A model generated the notes under the pieces. The model was not told the DNA's origin. It made no database searches and worked only from the letters and a program-made list of their open reading frames with translations. This document shows positions 30,967 to 39,845 of a DNA stretch of 64,000 bases, in pieces. Each line of letters opens with the position of its first letter. The first letter of the stretch is position 1. The position numbers and the translations under genes were made by a program. Origin of the DNA: an uncultured Oscillibacter sp. (lineage in GTDB: Bacteria; Bacillota; Clostridia; Oscillospirales; Oscillospiraceae); assembly GCA_910587705.1 (NCBI GenBank), contig CAJUMX010000006.1:100829-164828 (forward strand), in the 5' to 3' direction.

Positions 30967-31917
30967 TTAATTGTTCTCCTCGTCGGCCAGGTGCAGGCCC
31001 ATCATGGCCAGCTTGTTGATGACCTCCTCCAGGGACTTGCGTCCCAGGTTGCGGACCTTCATCATCTCGTCCTCGGTCTTGGAAATCAAGTCCTCCACCG
31101 TGTTGATGTTGGCCCGCTTCAGGCAGTTGAAGCTCCGGACGCTGAGGTCCAGCTCTTCAATGGTCATCTCCAGCACCTTGTCCCGCTGGGCTTCCGCCTT
31201 TTCCACCACGGTGGGGCGGCTGCCGACGTTCTCACTCAGGTCGGTGAACAGCGTGAAATGGTCGCAGAGGATTTTCGCTCCCAGAGAGACGGCGTCCCGC
31301 GCGGAAATGGTGCCGTCCGTCCAGACCTCCAGCGTCAGCTTGTCAAAGTCGCTGGAAGCGCCCACCCGGGTGGGCTCCACGGTATAATTCACCTTATACA
31401 CCGGCGTGTAGATGGAATCTACCCCAATGGTCCCGATCACATTCTGCTGGGGCTTGTTGCGGTCGGCGGGGACATAGCCCCGGCCATGGGACAGGGTGAT
31501 CTCCATGTTGAGAGACGCCCCGTTATCCAGTGTGGCAATGCGCAGATCCGGGTTCAGGACCTCCACCTCGCCGTCGGCCTTGATATCGCCGGCAGTCACC
31601 ACACAGGGGCCCACCGCCTCAATATAGACCGTTTTCACCGAGTCGCTGTGGAGCTTCGTCAGGAGACTCTTGATGTTCAGGACAATCTCCGTAACGTCCT
31701 CCTTCACGCCGGGAATGGTGGAAAATTCGTGCTGGACGCCGGCGATCTTAATGGTAGTCGGCGCGGTGCCGGGCAGCGAGGAAAGCATGATCCGCCGCAG
31801 GGCGTTGCCCAACGTCGTTCCATATCCCCGCTCCAGGGGTTCCACCACGTATTTGCCATAGGTTACATCACCAGGCGCTTCGATACATTCGATCTGGGGC
31901 TTTTCGATTTCAATCAC
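30967..31917 (-). CDS. rpoA: DNA-directed RNA polymerase subunit alpha
   Basis: A 316-residue alpha subunit. The N-terminal dimerisation domain carries YGKYVVEPLERGYGTTLGNALRR (the GTTLGNALRR assembly motif), a linker follows near residue 230, and the C-terminal domain (SVRSFNCLKRANINTVEDLI, with RNLGRKSLEEV) contacts UP elements and activators. The gene lies after rpsD, as in the usual Firmicutes alpha operon, with good ribosome binding site spacing. Confidence 0.98.
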   Translation of the reverse strand: MIEIEKPQIECIEAPGDVTYGKYVVEPLERGYGTTLGNALRRIMLSSLPGTAPTTIKIAGVQHEFSTIPGVKEDVTEIVLNIKSLLTKLHSDSVKTVYIEAVGPCVVTAGDIKADGEVEVLNPDLRIATLDNGASLNMEITLSHGRGYVPADRNKPQQNVIGTIGVDSIYTPVYKVNYTVEPTRVGASSDFDKLTLEVWTDGTISARDAVSLGAKILCDHFTLFTDLSENVGSRPTVVEKAEAQRDKVLEMTIEELDLSVRSFNCLKRANINTVEDLISKTEDEMMKVRNLGRKSLEEVINKLAMMGLHLADEENN

Positions 31918-31997
31918 GCAGTACCCTCCTTCATCTTCTCAACGGGCGGCGCGAAACGCCGCCTCTGGTTCGGCTCATTATCGAGGGTATCCTCCGC

Positions 31998-32600
31998 TTA
32001 CTTGGAGTAGAGCTCGACGATCAGGTGCTCCTCCACGGGGATGTCGATATCCTCACGAGCGGGAAGGCGGGTCACGGTGCCCTTCAGGCCGTTCTTCTCC
32101 CGCTCCAGCCACGCGGGCAGGAGGAAGATAGGGGCGTCCTGGCCGGTAAGGCGCTTGAACACCTCGGAGGAACGGCTGCCCTCAGCCACTTCCACCACGT
32201 CGCCAGCCTTCACCTGGTAGGAGGGGATGTCGACCTTTTTGCCGTTGACAGTGAAATGCCCATGGTTCACCAGCTGACGGGCCTGACGGCGGGTCATGGC
32301 GAAGCCCATGCGGTACACCACGTTGTCCAGGCGGCGCTCCACGTTGATAAGCAGGTTGTCGCCGGTTTTGCCGGGGGCGGCGGCGGCGGCCTCATAGTAG
32401 CTGTGGAACTGCTTTTCCAGGATGCCGTAGATGAATTTGACCTTCTGCTTTTCGTTCAGCTGAATGCCGTACTCGCTCTTTTTCTTCCGCATCTGGCCGC
32501 CGGGGTTCCGGTTGGTCTCCTTTTTGGCGTAGCCCATGACGGCGGGAGAGATGCCCAAAGCCTTGCAACGCTTGGCGATGGGCTGCATATTCCTTGCCAT
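31998..32600 (-). CDS. rpsD: 30S ribosomal protein S4
   Basis: A 200-residue S4, a primary 16S-binding assembly protein. The S4 RNA-binding domain (RRLDNVVYRMGFAMTRRQAR) is clear. Only one cysteine is present in the N-terminal part, so this is the zinc-free form. It follows rpsK by 24 bases; in many Firmicutes rpsD sits elsewhere, but here it is inside the alpha operon. Confidence 0.97.
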   Translation of the reverse strand: MARNMQPIAKRCKALGISPAVMGYAKKETNRNPGGQMRKKKSEYGIQLNEKQKVKFIYGILEKQFHSYYEAAAAAPGKTGDNLLINVERRLDNVVYRMGFAMTRRQARQLVNHGHFTVNGKKVDIPSYQVKAGDVVEVAEGSRSSEVFKRLTGQDAPIFLLPAWLEREKNGLKGTVTRLPAREDIDIPVEEHLIVELYSK

Positions 32601-32624
32601 ATTGCTTCTTACCTCCTCTTTCGA

Positions 32625-33029
32625 TCAGACGCGGCGGCGCTTCGGGGGGCGGCAGCCGTTGTGGGGGATGGGGGTGACATCCTTGATCATCGTCACTTCC
32701 AGGCCCACGGCCTGCAGCGCCCGGATAGCGGCCTCACGGCCCTGGCCGGGTCCCTTGACGAACACTTCCACGGTCTTGAGCCCATGCTCCATGGCGGCGC
32801 GGGCGGCGGTCTCCGCCGCGGTCTGGGCCGCGAAGGGGGTGGACTTCTTGCTGCCCCGGAAGCCGAGGCCGCCGGAGGAGGCCCAGGAAATGGCATTGCC
32901 CTGGGCGTCGGTGACGGTTACCATGGTATTGTTGAAGGAAGAACGGATATGGACCTGGCCACGCTCAATGTTCTTCCGCTCACGGCGGCGGCGGATGACT
33001 TTCTTACCGCCGGATTTCTGTGCTGCCAT
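32625..33029 (-). CDS. rpsK: 30S ribosomal protein S11
   Basis: A 134-residue S11 of the 30S platform. Motifs are SFNNTMVTVTDAQGNAISWA, the glycine-rich SSGGLGFRGSKKSTPFAAQ, and the C-terminal TPIPHNGCRPPKRRRV. It lies 15 bases after rpsM. Confidence 0.97.
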   Translation of the reverse strand: MAAQKSGGKKVIRRRRERKNIERGQVHIRSSFNNTMVTVTDAQGNAISWASSGGLGFRGSKKSTPFAAQTAAETAARAAMEHGLKTVEVFVKGPGQGREAAIRALQAVGLEVTMIKDVTPIPHNGCRPPKRRRV

Positions 33030-33044
33030 ACTGTTTCTCCCTCC

Positions 33045-33410
33045 TTACTTCTTCTTGTTGGCGATGGTCTTTTTGGGTCCCTTCCGGGTGCGGGCGTTGG
33101 TTTTGCTGCGCTGGCCCCGGACGGGCAGACCCTTGCGGTGGCGCAGGCCGCGGTAGCAGCCAATTTCGCTGAGCCGCTTGATGTCCAGGGCGGTCTGCCG
33201 CCGGAGGTCGCCCTCGACGGTGTAGTCGTCGATGGCGTCACGGAGCTTTTGCTCGTCGGCGTCCGTCAGGTCCTTCACCCGGGTGTCGGGGTTCACGCCG
33301 GACTTCGCCAGGATGTCCTTGGCGCTCTTGCGCCCAATGCCGTAGATATAGGTGAGGCCGATTTCGATACGTTTATCCTTCGGCAGGTCAATACCGGCAA
33401 TACGTGCCAT
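33045..33410 (-). CDS. rpsM: 30S ribosomal protein S13
   Basis: A 121-residue S13 that bridges the subunits and contacts P-site tRNA. It shows MARIAGIDLPKDKRIEIGLT, the helix-hairpin-helix YGIGRKSAKDIL, and RGLRHRKGLPVRGQRSKTNAR with a basic tail ending KKK. Confidence 0.97.
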   Translation of the reverse strand: MARIAGIDLPKDKRIEIGLTYIYGIGRKSAKDILAKSGVNPDTRVKDLTDADEQKLRDAIDDYTVEGDLRRQTALDIKRLSEIGCYRGLRHRKGLPVRGQRSKTNARTRKGPKKTIANKKK

Positions 33411-33438
33411 ACTTTTAAAGCACCTCCAATTTCAATTC

Positions 33439-33552
33439 TCAGCCCTGTCTCTGCTTGTGCTTCGGGTTCTCGCAAATGACCATAACACGGCCTTTGCGGC
33501 GGATGACCTTGCACTTTTCGCACATGGGCTTCACGGACGGTCTTACTTTCAT
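33439..33552 (-). CDS. rpmJ: 50S ribosomal protein L36
   Basis: A 37-residue L36 between infA and rpsM. It begins MKVRPSVKPMCEKCK and retains the zinc ligands (CEKC, the later Cys and the His of CENPKH), so it is the zinc-containing paralogue. Confidence 0.95.
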   Translation of the reverse strand: MKVRPSVKPMCEKCKVIRRKGRVMVICENPKHKQRQG

Positions 33553-33593
33553 AGTCTGCAACCATTCCTTTCAGCGGTTTACGTCGTTTGATG

Positions 33594-33812
33594 TCATTTG
33601 CTGCGCCAGGTGATCCGGCCCCGGGTCAGATCGTACGGGGACATCTCCACCGTGACCTTGTCGCCGGGCAGAATCCTGATGAAATTCATCCTCAGTTTCC
33701 CGGAAATATGCGCCAGAATCATGTGACCATTTCCAATGTCAACCTGGAACGTCGTGTTGGGCAGGGCTTCCACCACAACACCTTCCACTTCGATCATATC
33801 GGATTTTGCCAA
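33594..33812 (-). CDS. infA: Translation initiation factor IF-1
   Basis: A 72-residue IF-1, an S1-like OB fold that binds the A site of the 30S subunit. MAKSDMIEVEGVVVEALPN and HISGKLRMNFIRILPGDKV are characteristic. It lies between the KOW-domain gene and rpmJ, the standard Firmicutes position. Confidence 0.97.
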   Translation of the reverse strand: MAKSDMIEVEGVVVEALPNTTFQVDIGNGHMILAHISGKLRMNFIRILPGDKVTVEMSPYDLTRGRITWRSK

Positions 33813-33815
33813 ACG

Positions 33816-34100
33816 TTATCCCTCCTGGTCCGGCTGGATCACCTCGCGGCAGGCCGCGAGTGTCCTGCGAAGCTCACTGTTGGTGATCTTCTCCTCGCTC
33901 TTGATCTTTTCGGCGAGGCGGGTCTCCTCCGCCGAGACGAAGAGCACATGCCTGCGCTTCTTCCGCTTCGGGGATTCCACCTTTCTCGATTTTCCGTCCG
34001 CCAGCAGGAGGTATTCTCCTTCCACCGCCAGGACGACGAAGAGCTTGCCTTTGTCTCGCCCCGCGTTGGAGCGGACGATGTTTGATTTCGCAATCTCCAT
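33816..34100 (-). CDS. KOW domain-containing RNA-binding protein
   Basis: A 94-residue protein of the small L14e/KOW family regularly found between map and infA in Firmicutes. The N-terminal KOW-like fold reads IVRSNAGRDKGKLFVVLAVEGEY, followed by a basic patch (KSRKVESPKRKKRRH) and a helical C-terminus (EEKITNSELRRTLAACRE). The ATG at 34100 follows AGGTGAGAG; the TTG at 34124 upstream overlaps the map stop and lacks a site. It probably binds rRNA, but its function is not established. Confidence 0.88.
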   Translation of the reverse strand: MEIAKSNIVRSNAGRDKGKLFVVLAVEGEYLLLADGKSRKVESPKRKKRRHVLFVSAEETRLAEKIKSEEKITNSELRRTLAACREVIQPDQEG

Positions 34101-34120
34101 GCGTTCTCTCTCACCTGTTG

Positions 34121-34873
34121 TCAAATAGCGGGGGCCGTCAAAATTTCCGGCGCGCCATCGGTAATCAGGATCGTATTTTCATAGTGGGCCGCCCACTTTC
34201 CGTCGGCGGTCTTCACCGTCCAGCCGTCGCTCAATTGGGTGATGGCGGCGGAACCGGCGTTGACCATGGGCTCGATGGCCAGGGTCATTCCCCGGAGAAG
34301 CCGGGGGCCGTGGCCTGGGCGGCCGTAGTTTGGGATCTCCGGCGATTCGTGCATTTTGGCTCCCACGCCGTGGCCCACGTATTCCCGGACCACGGAAAAG
34401 CCGTTTTGCTCCACATAGGTCTGAACCGCCGCGGAGATGTCTTGGAGACGCTGTCCCTCCCGGGCGAGGCGGATGCCCTCGAAGAAGCTCTGCCTGGTCA
34501 CGTCGATCAGGCGCTGGGCCTCCGGGGAAATCCTTCCGCAGGGGAATGTCGCCGCGCAGTCTCCATGAAAGCCCCCGATGTACGCACCCACATCCACGCT
34601 GACGATATCGCCCTCCCGCAAAACCCGTTTGCCGGGGATGCCGTGGATGATTTCGTCGTTGACGCTGATGCAGACGCTGGCTGGGTAGCCGTTGTAATGG
34701 AGAAAGGACGGGACCGCCCCCTGCTGGCGGATAAACCGCTCCACCGCGTCGTTGATCTCCTGGGTTGTCACGCCGGGCTTTACCATTTCCCCTGCCAAGG
34801 CACGGGCAGCCGCGGTAATTTTTCCACTCCGGCGCATCAAGTCGATCTCGTGGGAGGATTTCAGGGTGATCAT
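34121..34873 (-). CDS. map: Methionine aminopeptidase, type I
   Basis: A 250-residue enzyme that removes the initiator Met from nascent proteins using two metal ions. Metal ligands can be seen in VSVDVGAYIGGFHGDCAATF (two Asp), GHGVGAKMHESPEIPNYG (His), LAIEPMVNAG (Glu) and HYENTILITDGAPEIL (Glu). It lacks the N-terminal zinc extension of some clostridial forms. It starts 4 bases after the adk stop in the secY-adk-map-infA order. Confidence 0.96.
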   Translation of the reverse strand: MITLKSSHEIDLMRRSGKITAAARALAGEMVKPGVTTQEINDAVERFIRQQGAVPSFLHYNGYPASVCISVNDEIIHGIPGKRVLREGDIVSVDVGAYIGGFHGDCAATFPCGRISPEAQRLIDVTRQSFFEGIRLAREGQRLQDISAAVQTYVEQNGFSVVREYVGHGVGAKMHESPEIPNYGRPGHGPRLLRGMTLAIEPMVNAGSAAITQLSDGWTVKTADGKWAAHYENTILITDGAPEILTAPAI

Positions 34874-34877
34874 CCCG

Positions 34878-35510
34878 TTATCTCCCCAAAACGCGGAGGA
34901 TCGCCTGGGAATTGGCTTCCACTGTCGGCTGGTTCTCCACCGTCTTTAGCAGGCCCCGCTCCGCGTAAAACGCCTTGAGGGGCTCCGTCTCCTTATGATA
35001 GACCTCGAGGCGGGACTTCACCGTCTCGGGGGCATCATCCTTGCGCTGGATCAGCTTCCCACCGCACTTGTCGCAAACGCCTTCTGCCTTGGGGGGCACC
35101 GCTACCACGTGGTAGCTGGCGCCGCAGTCCGGGCAGACCCGGCGACCGCTCATGCGCTCCATGATCGTCTCGTCGCTGACCTCCAGTGAGACCACGCTGT
35201 CAAAGACGATTCCGGCCTTCTCCAGCGCCTCGGCCTGGGCGATGGTGCGGGGCACCCCGTCCAGAATGTAGCCCTTGGCACAATCCGGCTCCTCCAGCCG
35301 TTCGGAGATGATGCCGATGATGACCTCATCGGGCACCAGCTGCCCCGCGTCCATGAAGGCCTTGGCCTTCAGGCCCGTGGGGGTGCCGTTCTTCACGGCG
35401 GCGCGGAGGATGTTGCCGGTGGAGATGGTGGGAATATCCAGCTTTTCACACAGGATGTCGGCCTGTGTTCCCTTTCCGGCGCCCGGGGCGCCCAACAGGA
35501 TCAATTTCAT
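34878..35510 (-). CDS. adk: Adenylate kinase
   Basis: A 210-residue long-form enzyme that interconverts ATP, ADP and AMP. The P loop is GAPGAGKGTQA (residues 7-17), NMP-binding residues are in ISTGNILRAA, and the LID domain holds a zinc-type set (CPDCGASYHV and CDKCGG). It lies in the conserved place between secY and map. Confidence 0.97.
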   Translation of the reverse strand: MKLILLGAPGAGKGTQADILCEKLDIPTISTGNILRAAVKNGTPTGLKAKAFMDAGQLVPDEVIIGIISERLEEPDCAKGYILDGVPRTIAQAEALEKAGIVFDSVVSLEVSDETIMERMSGRRVCPDCGASYHVVAVPPKAEGVCDKCGGKLIQRKDDAPETVKSRLEVYHKETEPLKAFYAERGLLKTVENQPTVEANSQAILRVLGR

Positions 35511-35586
35511 AATTAAAACCTCCTGTATTCCGGGCGCGGGCGGAGCTCACGGCCCCGCCCGGCGCCGGCATCCAATAATTTTTTGA

Positions 35587-36963
35587 TTACTCCAGGAAAC
35601 CCTTGTACTGACGCATCAACATCTGGGATTCCAGGGCCTTGACCGTCTCCAGCGCCACGCCCACCACGATGATGACGGAGGTGCCGCCGATGGCTACGGA
35701 GTTGTTGCCCAGAATCCGGCCGATGATCAGGGGGCAGATGGCCACGATGCCAAGGTAGATGGCACCAAACAGAGTGATCTTGTTCAGCACCTTGCGGATG
35801 AAGTCCACCGTGGGCTTGCCGGGACGGAAGCCGGGAATAAAGCCGCCCTGCTTCTTCATGTTGTTGGCAATTTCCACGGGGTTGAACTGGATGCTGGAGT
35901 AGAAATAGGCGAAGCCGATGATCAGGATGAAATAGACCACCATATACATCACCGACTTCGTGTCGATGGCATCATAGACACTCCGGGACAAGGTGCCCTC
36001 GGCGGGGATGCCCACGAAGCTCCAGATGGTGATGGGCAAAGAGGCGATGCTCTGGGCGAAGATGACGGGCAGAACACCGGCCATGCTCACCTTCATGGGC
36101 AGGTTGCTGCTCTGGCCGCCGTACATCTTCCGGCCCACCTGACGCTTGGCGTACTGCACGGGAATGCGGCGCTCGGCGTCGTTGATGAACACGATGAAGG
36201 CGATGAGGGCCAGGCTGCCCACCAGAAGGAGGATGACCGCCCAGGGAGCCATAGCGCTATCCAGGACCTGCTGGGCCTGGTCGGCGGTATAGCCGGCCTC
36301 GGTCAGGGTATCCTGCGTCATGTCGCCGCTGTTGATGGCGGACCACCGGCTCACGCCCTGGATCATGCTGGAAACCATAGTGGGAACCCGGGAGACGATG
36401 CCCGCGAAGAGGATGATGGAAATGCCGTTGCCCACGCCGAACTCGGTGACCTGCTCGCCCATCCACATCACGAAGGAGGAACCGGCGATGAAGGACACGA
36501 TGATCACCAGGGCGGGCCAGATGCCCTCGGCCCCGGGGGCCAGGATGCCGTAGCGCTTCATCATGAAGTAATAGCCCACGGCCTGGAGAATGGCGATGGC
36601 CACAGTGGTATAGCGGGTGATGGACTGAATCTTTTTCCGGCCCTCTTCGCCGCCATCCTTCGCCAGCCGCTCCAGATAGGGGATGGCCACGGTGAGCAGC
36701 TGGATGATGATGGAGCTGTTGATATAGGGCTGGATGCTCAGGGCAAAGACCGTGGCGGTGGCAAAGGCGCCGCCGCTCATCACGTTGTACAATCCCAGAA
36801 TCGTCGCGCCCATGCCCTTGAGCTGGGCTTCCAGCTGGGCCACGTCGATATAGGGGACGGTGATGGCGTTGCCGATGCGGAAGATCAGCAGGATCAGCAG
36901 CGTGAATACGATCTTCTTTTTCAGCTCAGGGATGGCCCAGGCTTTGCGAACGGTTTGGATCAC
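35587..36963 (-). CDS. secY: Protein translocase subunit SecY
   Basis: A 458-residue channel-forming subunit of the Sec translocon with about ten membrane helices. Typical parts are the N-terminal RKAWAIPELKKKIVFTLLIL, the plug/TM2 region (GLYNVMSGGAFATATVFALSIQPYINSSI in meaning), and the cytosolic C5 loop with KKQGGFIPGFRPGKPTVDFI. The lumenal loop after TM5 is longer than usual (SGDMTQDTLTEAGYTADQAQ), adding about 30 residues. It follows rplO by 1 base. Confidence 0.97.
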   Translation of the reverse strand: MIQTVRKAWAIPELKKKIVFTLLILLIFRIGNAITVPYIDVAQLEAQLKGMGATILGLYNVMSGGAFATATVFALSIQPYINSSIIIQLLTVAIPYLERLAKDGGEEGRKKIQSITRYTTVAIAILQAVGYYFMMKRYGILAPGAEGIWPALVIIVSFIAGSSFVMWMGEQVTEFGVGNGISIILFAGIVSRVPTMVSSMIQGVSRWSAINSGDMTQDTLTEAGYTADQAQQVLDSAMAPWAVILLLVGSLALIAFIVFINDAERRIPVQYAKRQVGRKMYGGQSSNLPMKVSMAGVLPVIFAQSIASLPITIWSFVGIPAEGTLSRSVYDAIDTKSVMYMVVYFILIIGFAYFYSSIQFNPVEIANNMKKQGGFIPGFRPGKPTVDFIRKVLNKITLFGAIYLGIVAICPLIIGRILGNNSVAIGGTSVIIVVGVALETVKALESQMLMRQYKGFLE

Positions 36964-36964
36964 G

Positions 36965-37405
36965 TTACTTCACCTCCGCCTTTCCGCCGGCTGCCTCGAT
37001 GGCCTCCTTGGCAGACGCGGAGAAAGCGTTGGCCTTGACATTGACCTTTTTGGAGAGCTTCCCGTTGCCCAGGACCTTGAAGCCGTACTCGCATTTGCTG
37101 AGGACGCCCTTTTCCAGCAGCGCCTCGGCAGTCACGGTATCCCCATCGTTAAAGGCGTTCAGGGCGCTGAGGTTCACGACCTCCAGGGGTTTGGCGAAGA
37201 TGTTGTTGAAGCCGCGCTTGGGGACCCGGCGGGCCAGAGGCATCTGGCCACCTTCGAAGCCCACGCGGACCTTGCCGCCGGAGCGGGCCTTCTGGCCCTT
37301 GTGGCCCCGACCGCCGGTCTTTCCGTTGCCGCTGCCGGCGCCCCGGCCCTTGCGGTATGCCTGCCGGACGGAACCTTCGGCGGGAGACAGTTCGCTTAAT
37401 TTCAT
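36965..37405 (-). CDS. rplO: 50S ribosomal protein L15
   Basis: A 146-residue L15. The N-terminus MKLSELSPAEGSVRQAYRKG with the glycine/arginine-rich GRGAGSGNGKTGGRGHKGQK extension that threads 23S rRNA is diagnostic. It is tightly linked to secY. Confidence 0.97.
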   Translation of the reverse strand: MKLSELSPAEGSVRQAYRKGRGAGSGNGKTGGRGHKGQKARSGGKVRVGFEGGQMPLARRVPKRGFNNIFAKPLEVVNLSALNAFNDGDTVTAEALLEKGVLSKCEYGFKVLGNGKLSKKVNVKANAFSASAKEAIEAAGGKAEVK

Positions 37406-37419
37406 TGTTTGGCGCCTCC

Positions 37420-37602
37420 TTACTTCTCTTCGGTAACTTGCAGCAGATAGCCGATCTTCGCCACTTTTCCGCGGGTGGGATCGTTGTCGGGCTGCACGGT
37501 GACGTCACCGATCTTGCGCAGACCCAGGGAATGCGCGGTGGCAACCTGCTTTTCCAGGCGGCCGTTCAGGCTCTTGACGAGCTCAATCCTTAAGTTTGCC
37601 AC
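37420..37602 (-). CDS. rpmD: 50S ribosomal protein L30
   Basis: A 60-residue L30. It starts with GTG at 37602, chosen because GGAGG lies 7 bases upstream and the product begins (M)ANLRIELVKSLNGR, typical of L30. The larger ORF extending to 37746 is a run-through into rpsE sequence in another frame. Confidence 0.94.
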   Translation of the reverse strand: MANLRIELVKSLNGRLEKQVATAHSLGLRKIGDVTVQPDNDPTRGKVAKIGYLLQVTEEK

Positions 37603-37615
37603 GTTTGTTGCCTCC

Positions 37616-38116
37616 TTAACCCACGATGTCTTCGACGCTCTTCCCGCGGATGCGGGCGACCTCCTCGGGACCGCGCATGCTCTTGAGTCCCTGGAAGGCG
37701 GCGGCGACGACGTTGTTGGGGTTGTTGGACCGGAGGCTCTTGGCACGGATGTCCTTGATGCCCGCGGCCTCCACGACGGCGCGGACCGCGCCGCCGGCGA
37801 TGACGCCGGTACCGGGGGCGGCGGGCTTCATCAGCACCCGGCCCGCGCCGGCTTCCCCGATGGTCTCATGGGGCAGGGTGGTGCCCGCCAGTGTGACGGT
37901 GATCATATTTTTCTTGGCGGCCTCGATACCCTTGCGGATGGCCTCGGGAACTTCGGCGGCCTTGCCCAGGCCGTAGCCGACCTTGCCCTTGCCGTCGCCC
38001 ACGACCACCAGGGCGGAGAACTTCATGACCCGGCCGCCCTTCACGGTCTTGGAAACGCGGTTCAGGTACACGACTTTCTCGATATACTCGCTCTGCTCTC
38101 TTTCAAATCTAGGCAT
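37616..38116 (-). CDS. rpsE: 30S ribosomal protein S5
   Basis: A 166-residue S5, important for decoding fidelity. It has KVVYLNRVSKTVKGGRVMKF, the loop GKGKVGYGLGKAAEVPEAIR where spectinomycin-resistance changes arise in other species, and APGTGVIAGGAVRAVVEAAG. The loop residues look wild type. Confidence 0.97.
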   Translation of the reverse strand: MPRFEREQSEYIEKVVYLNRVSKTVKGGRVMKFSALVVVGDGKGKVGYGLGKAAEVPEAIRKGIEAAKKNMITVTLAGTTLPHETIGEAGAGRVLMKPAAPGTGVIAGGAVRAVVEAAGIKDIRAKSLRSNNPNNVVAAAFQGLKSMRGPEEVARIRGKSVEDIVG

Positions 38117-38133
38117 TGAATGTTCCTCCCTCC

Positions 38134-38493
38134 TTAGAACTGCAGGCCGCCCTCACGGGCGCCCTCGGCCAGAGCCTTCACACGGCCGTGATACAGGTAG
38201 CCGCCGCGGTCAAACACCACGGTCTCGATACCCTTGGCCTTGGCCCGCTCGGCGACGAGCTTGCCCACGGCGGTAGCGGCGGCCACATTGCCGCCGTAGC
38301 CCTCTACGGCCTTATCCAGGGAGGAAGCGGAGACCAGGGTCACGCCGGACACATCGTCGATGATTTGGGCGTAGATGTTGGCCTCGCTGCGGAACACGTT
38401 CAGACGCGGCATCTCGGGAGTGCCGGAGATCTTGGCGCGCACTCTCTTGTGGCGCTTCATACGCTGGGCGTTGGTATTGGGTCTTTTAATCAT
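38134..38493 (-). CDS. rplR: 50S ribosomal protein L18
   Basis: A 119-residue 5S rRNA-binding protein. It carries RMKRHKRVRAKISGTPEMPR, LNVFRSEANIYAQIIDD and the C-terminal FDRGGYLYHGRVKALAEGAR. It starts 14 bases after rplF. Confidence 0.97.
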   Translation of the reverse strand: MIKRPNTNAQRMKRHKRVRAKISGTPEMPRLNVFRSEANIYAQIIDDVSGVTLVSASSLDKAVEGYGGNVAAATAVGKLVAERAKAKGIETVVFDRGGYLYHGRVKALAEGAREGGLQF

Positions 38494-38507
38494 TTCGGCA
38501 CACCTCC

Positions 38508-39053
38508 TTACTTCTTGGCGCCGGTCTTACCGACCTTGCGGCGGATGGTTTCGTTGGAATACTTAATTCCCTTGCCCTTGTACGGCTCGGGCGGGCGCTT
38601 CTCGCGGACCTCGGCGGCAAACTGGCCGACGGCCTCCTTGTCGCAGCCGCGAATGATGATTTTATTGGGGGAGGGAACCTCGATGGTGATGCCCTCCACC
38701 TCCGAAACGATCACCTGATGGGAATAGCCCAGGTTCATGACCAGGTTGCTTCCCTCCTTGGCCACACGATAGCCCACGCCGTTGACCTCCAGCTCCTTGG
38801 CATAGCCGTCGGTCACGCCGACCACCATGTTGTGCAGAAGCGTGCGGGTCAGGCCGTGGAGGCTGCGGTGCAGCTTATCCTCGGAAGGACGCTTCACGGT
38901 GATCGTGGTGCCTTCCTGTTCAATGATCATCTCCGGGCGCAGCGCACGGGTCAGCTGGCCCTTGGGTCCCTTCACAGTGACCACATTACCCTCGGCGACT
39001 TCCACGGAGACGCCGGCGGGGACGGTAATGGGCATTCTGCCAATTCTAGACAT
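38508..39053 (-). CDS. rplF: 50S ribosomal protein L6
   Basis: A 181-residue L6 near the factor-binding site. MSRIGRMPITVPAGVSVEVA and the C-terminal IIRGCDKEAVGQFAAEVREK followed by PPEPYKGKGIKY are diagnostic. It follows rpsH by 15 bases. Confidence 0.97.
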   Translation of the reverse strand: MSRIGRMPITVPAGVSVEVAEGNVVTVKGPKGQLTRALRPEMIIEQEGTTITVKRPSEDKLHRSLHGLTRTLLHNMVVGVTDGYAKELEVNGVGYRVAKEGSNLVMNLGYSHQVIVSEVEGITIEVPSPNKIIIRGCDKEAVGQFAAEVREKRPPEPYKGKGIKYSNETIRRKVGKTGAKK

Positions 39054-39068
39054 TGTTCAATACCCTCC

Positions 39069-39467
39069 TTACCAGACGAACGCCAGGACTTCGCCGCCGA
39101 CATGGAGCTCACGGGCCTTCTTGTCGGTCATGACGCCCTTGGACGTGGAGATGATAGCGATGCCAAGACCCCGGAGCACACGGGGCAGCTCGTCGGCGCC
39201 CACGTAGACCCGAAGGCCCGGCTTGGAGACGCGGCGCAGGCCAGTGATGACCTTTTCCTTGCCCGCGTTGTACTTCAGGGTGATGTGAATTTTGCCCTGG
39301 GTGCCGTCGTCCACGATCTGGAAGTTTTTGATATAGCCCTCGTCCAGCAGAATCTGAGCGATGCTCTTTTTCATGTTGGAGGCGGGGACGTCTACGGTGT
39401 CGTGTTTCGCGCTGACGGCGTTGCGGATGCGGGTGAGCATATCCGCAACCGGATCGGTGATATGCAT
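39069..39467 (-). CDS. rpsH: 30S ribosomal protein S8
   Basis: A 132-residue S8, which in many bacteria binds its own mRNA to regulate the spc operon. MHITDPVADMLTRIRNAVSA and the C-terminal ISTSKGVMTDKKARELHVGG are diagnostic. It is separated from the preceding gene rpsN by 378 bases of repeat-rich sequence, whereas neighbouring gaps are 10-20 bases. The start has AGGAGGAA. Confidence 0.97.
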   Translation of the reverse strand: MHITDPVADMLTRIRNAVSAKHDTVDVPASNMKKSIAQILLDEGYIKNFQIVDDGTQGKIHITLKYNAGKEKVITGLRRVSKPGLRVYVGADELPRVLRGLGIAIISTSKGVMTDKKARELHVGGEVLAFVW

Positions 39468-39845
39468 GGTGTAAGTTCCTCCTATTTTAGAGTTGCGGCC
39501 TTTGGCCGCTTCAGCAGCGAGGTATCATGACCAATTGGGGCCTATTCCCCCCGATTGGCCATGACCTTTCGCCGTCTGCTCTTCCTTTTTCTTGAAAGAA
39601 AAAGGAAGCGAAAAAGAACTTTATCACGCTCTATGGCTTGGCGCTTATTCCAAGCCAGAGCGACGACAACTTACCTCTGCCGTTCCAACCCCCCGTCCTT
39701 CGTCTCCCGTCCCCCGCAGGGGGTGGGGGTTGCTCAAGGGGGAGCCTGCTCCCCCTTGAAGGGAGGCGGAGGGAATGGAGCAGAGCGGAGCTTTCGCCGC
39801 CGGGGCGGCGGAAGCGGAGTGGGCGGAATTTCCGACGCCTCAGCC
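39468..39845. repeat. Hairpin-rich repeat block interrupting the spc operon (dispersed repeat, copy B)
   Basis: 378 bp between rpsN and rpsH hold at least four inverted repeats. These are an imperfect pair at about 39526-39566 (CATGACCAATTGGGG against its near complement), a perfect 13-bp stem at 39581-39608 (CTTCCTTTTTCTT, 2-base loop), a 7-bp stem at 39635-39656 (GGCTTGG/CCAAGCC), and the 10-bp stem at 39735-39758 shared with copy A at 7637-7660. The segment 39699-39845 aligns with copy A throughout. No ORF is credible. It must be transcribed through for rpsH expression unless an internal promoter exists. Confidence 0.75.
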
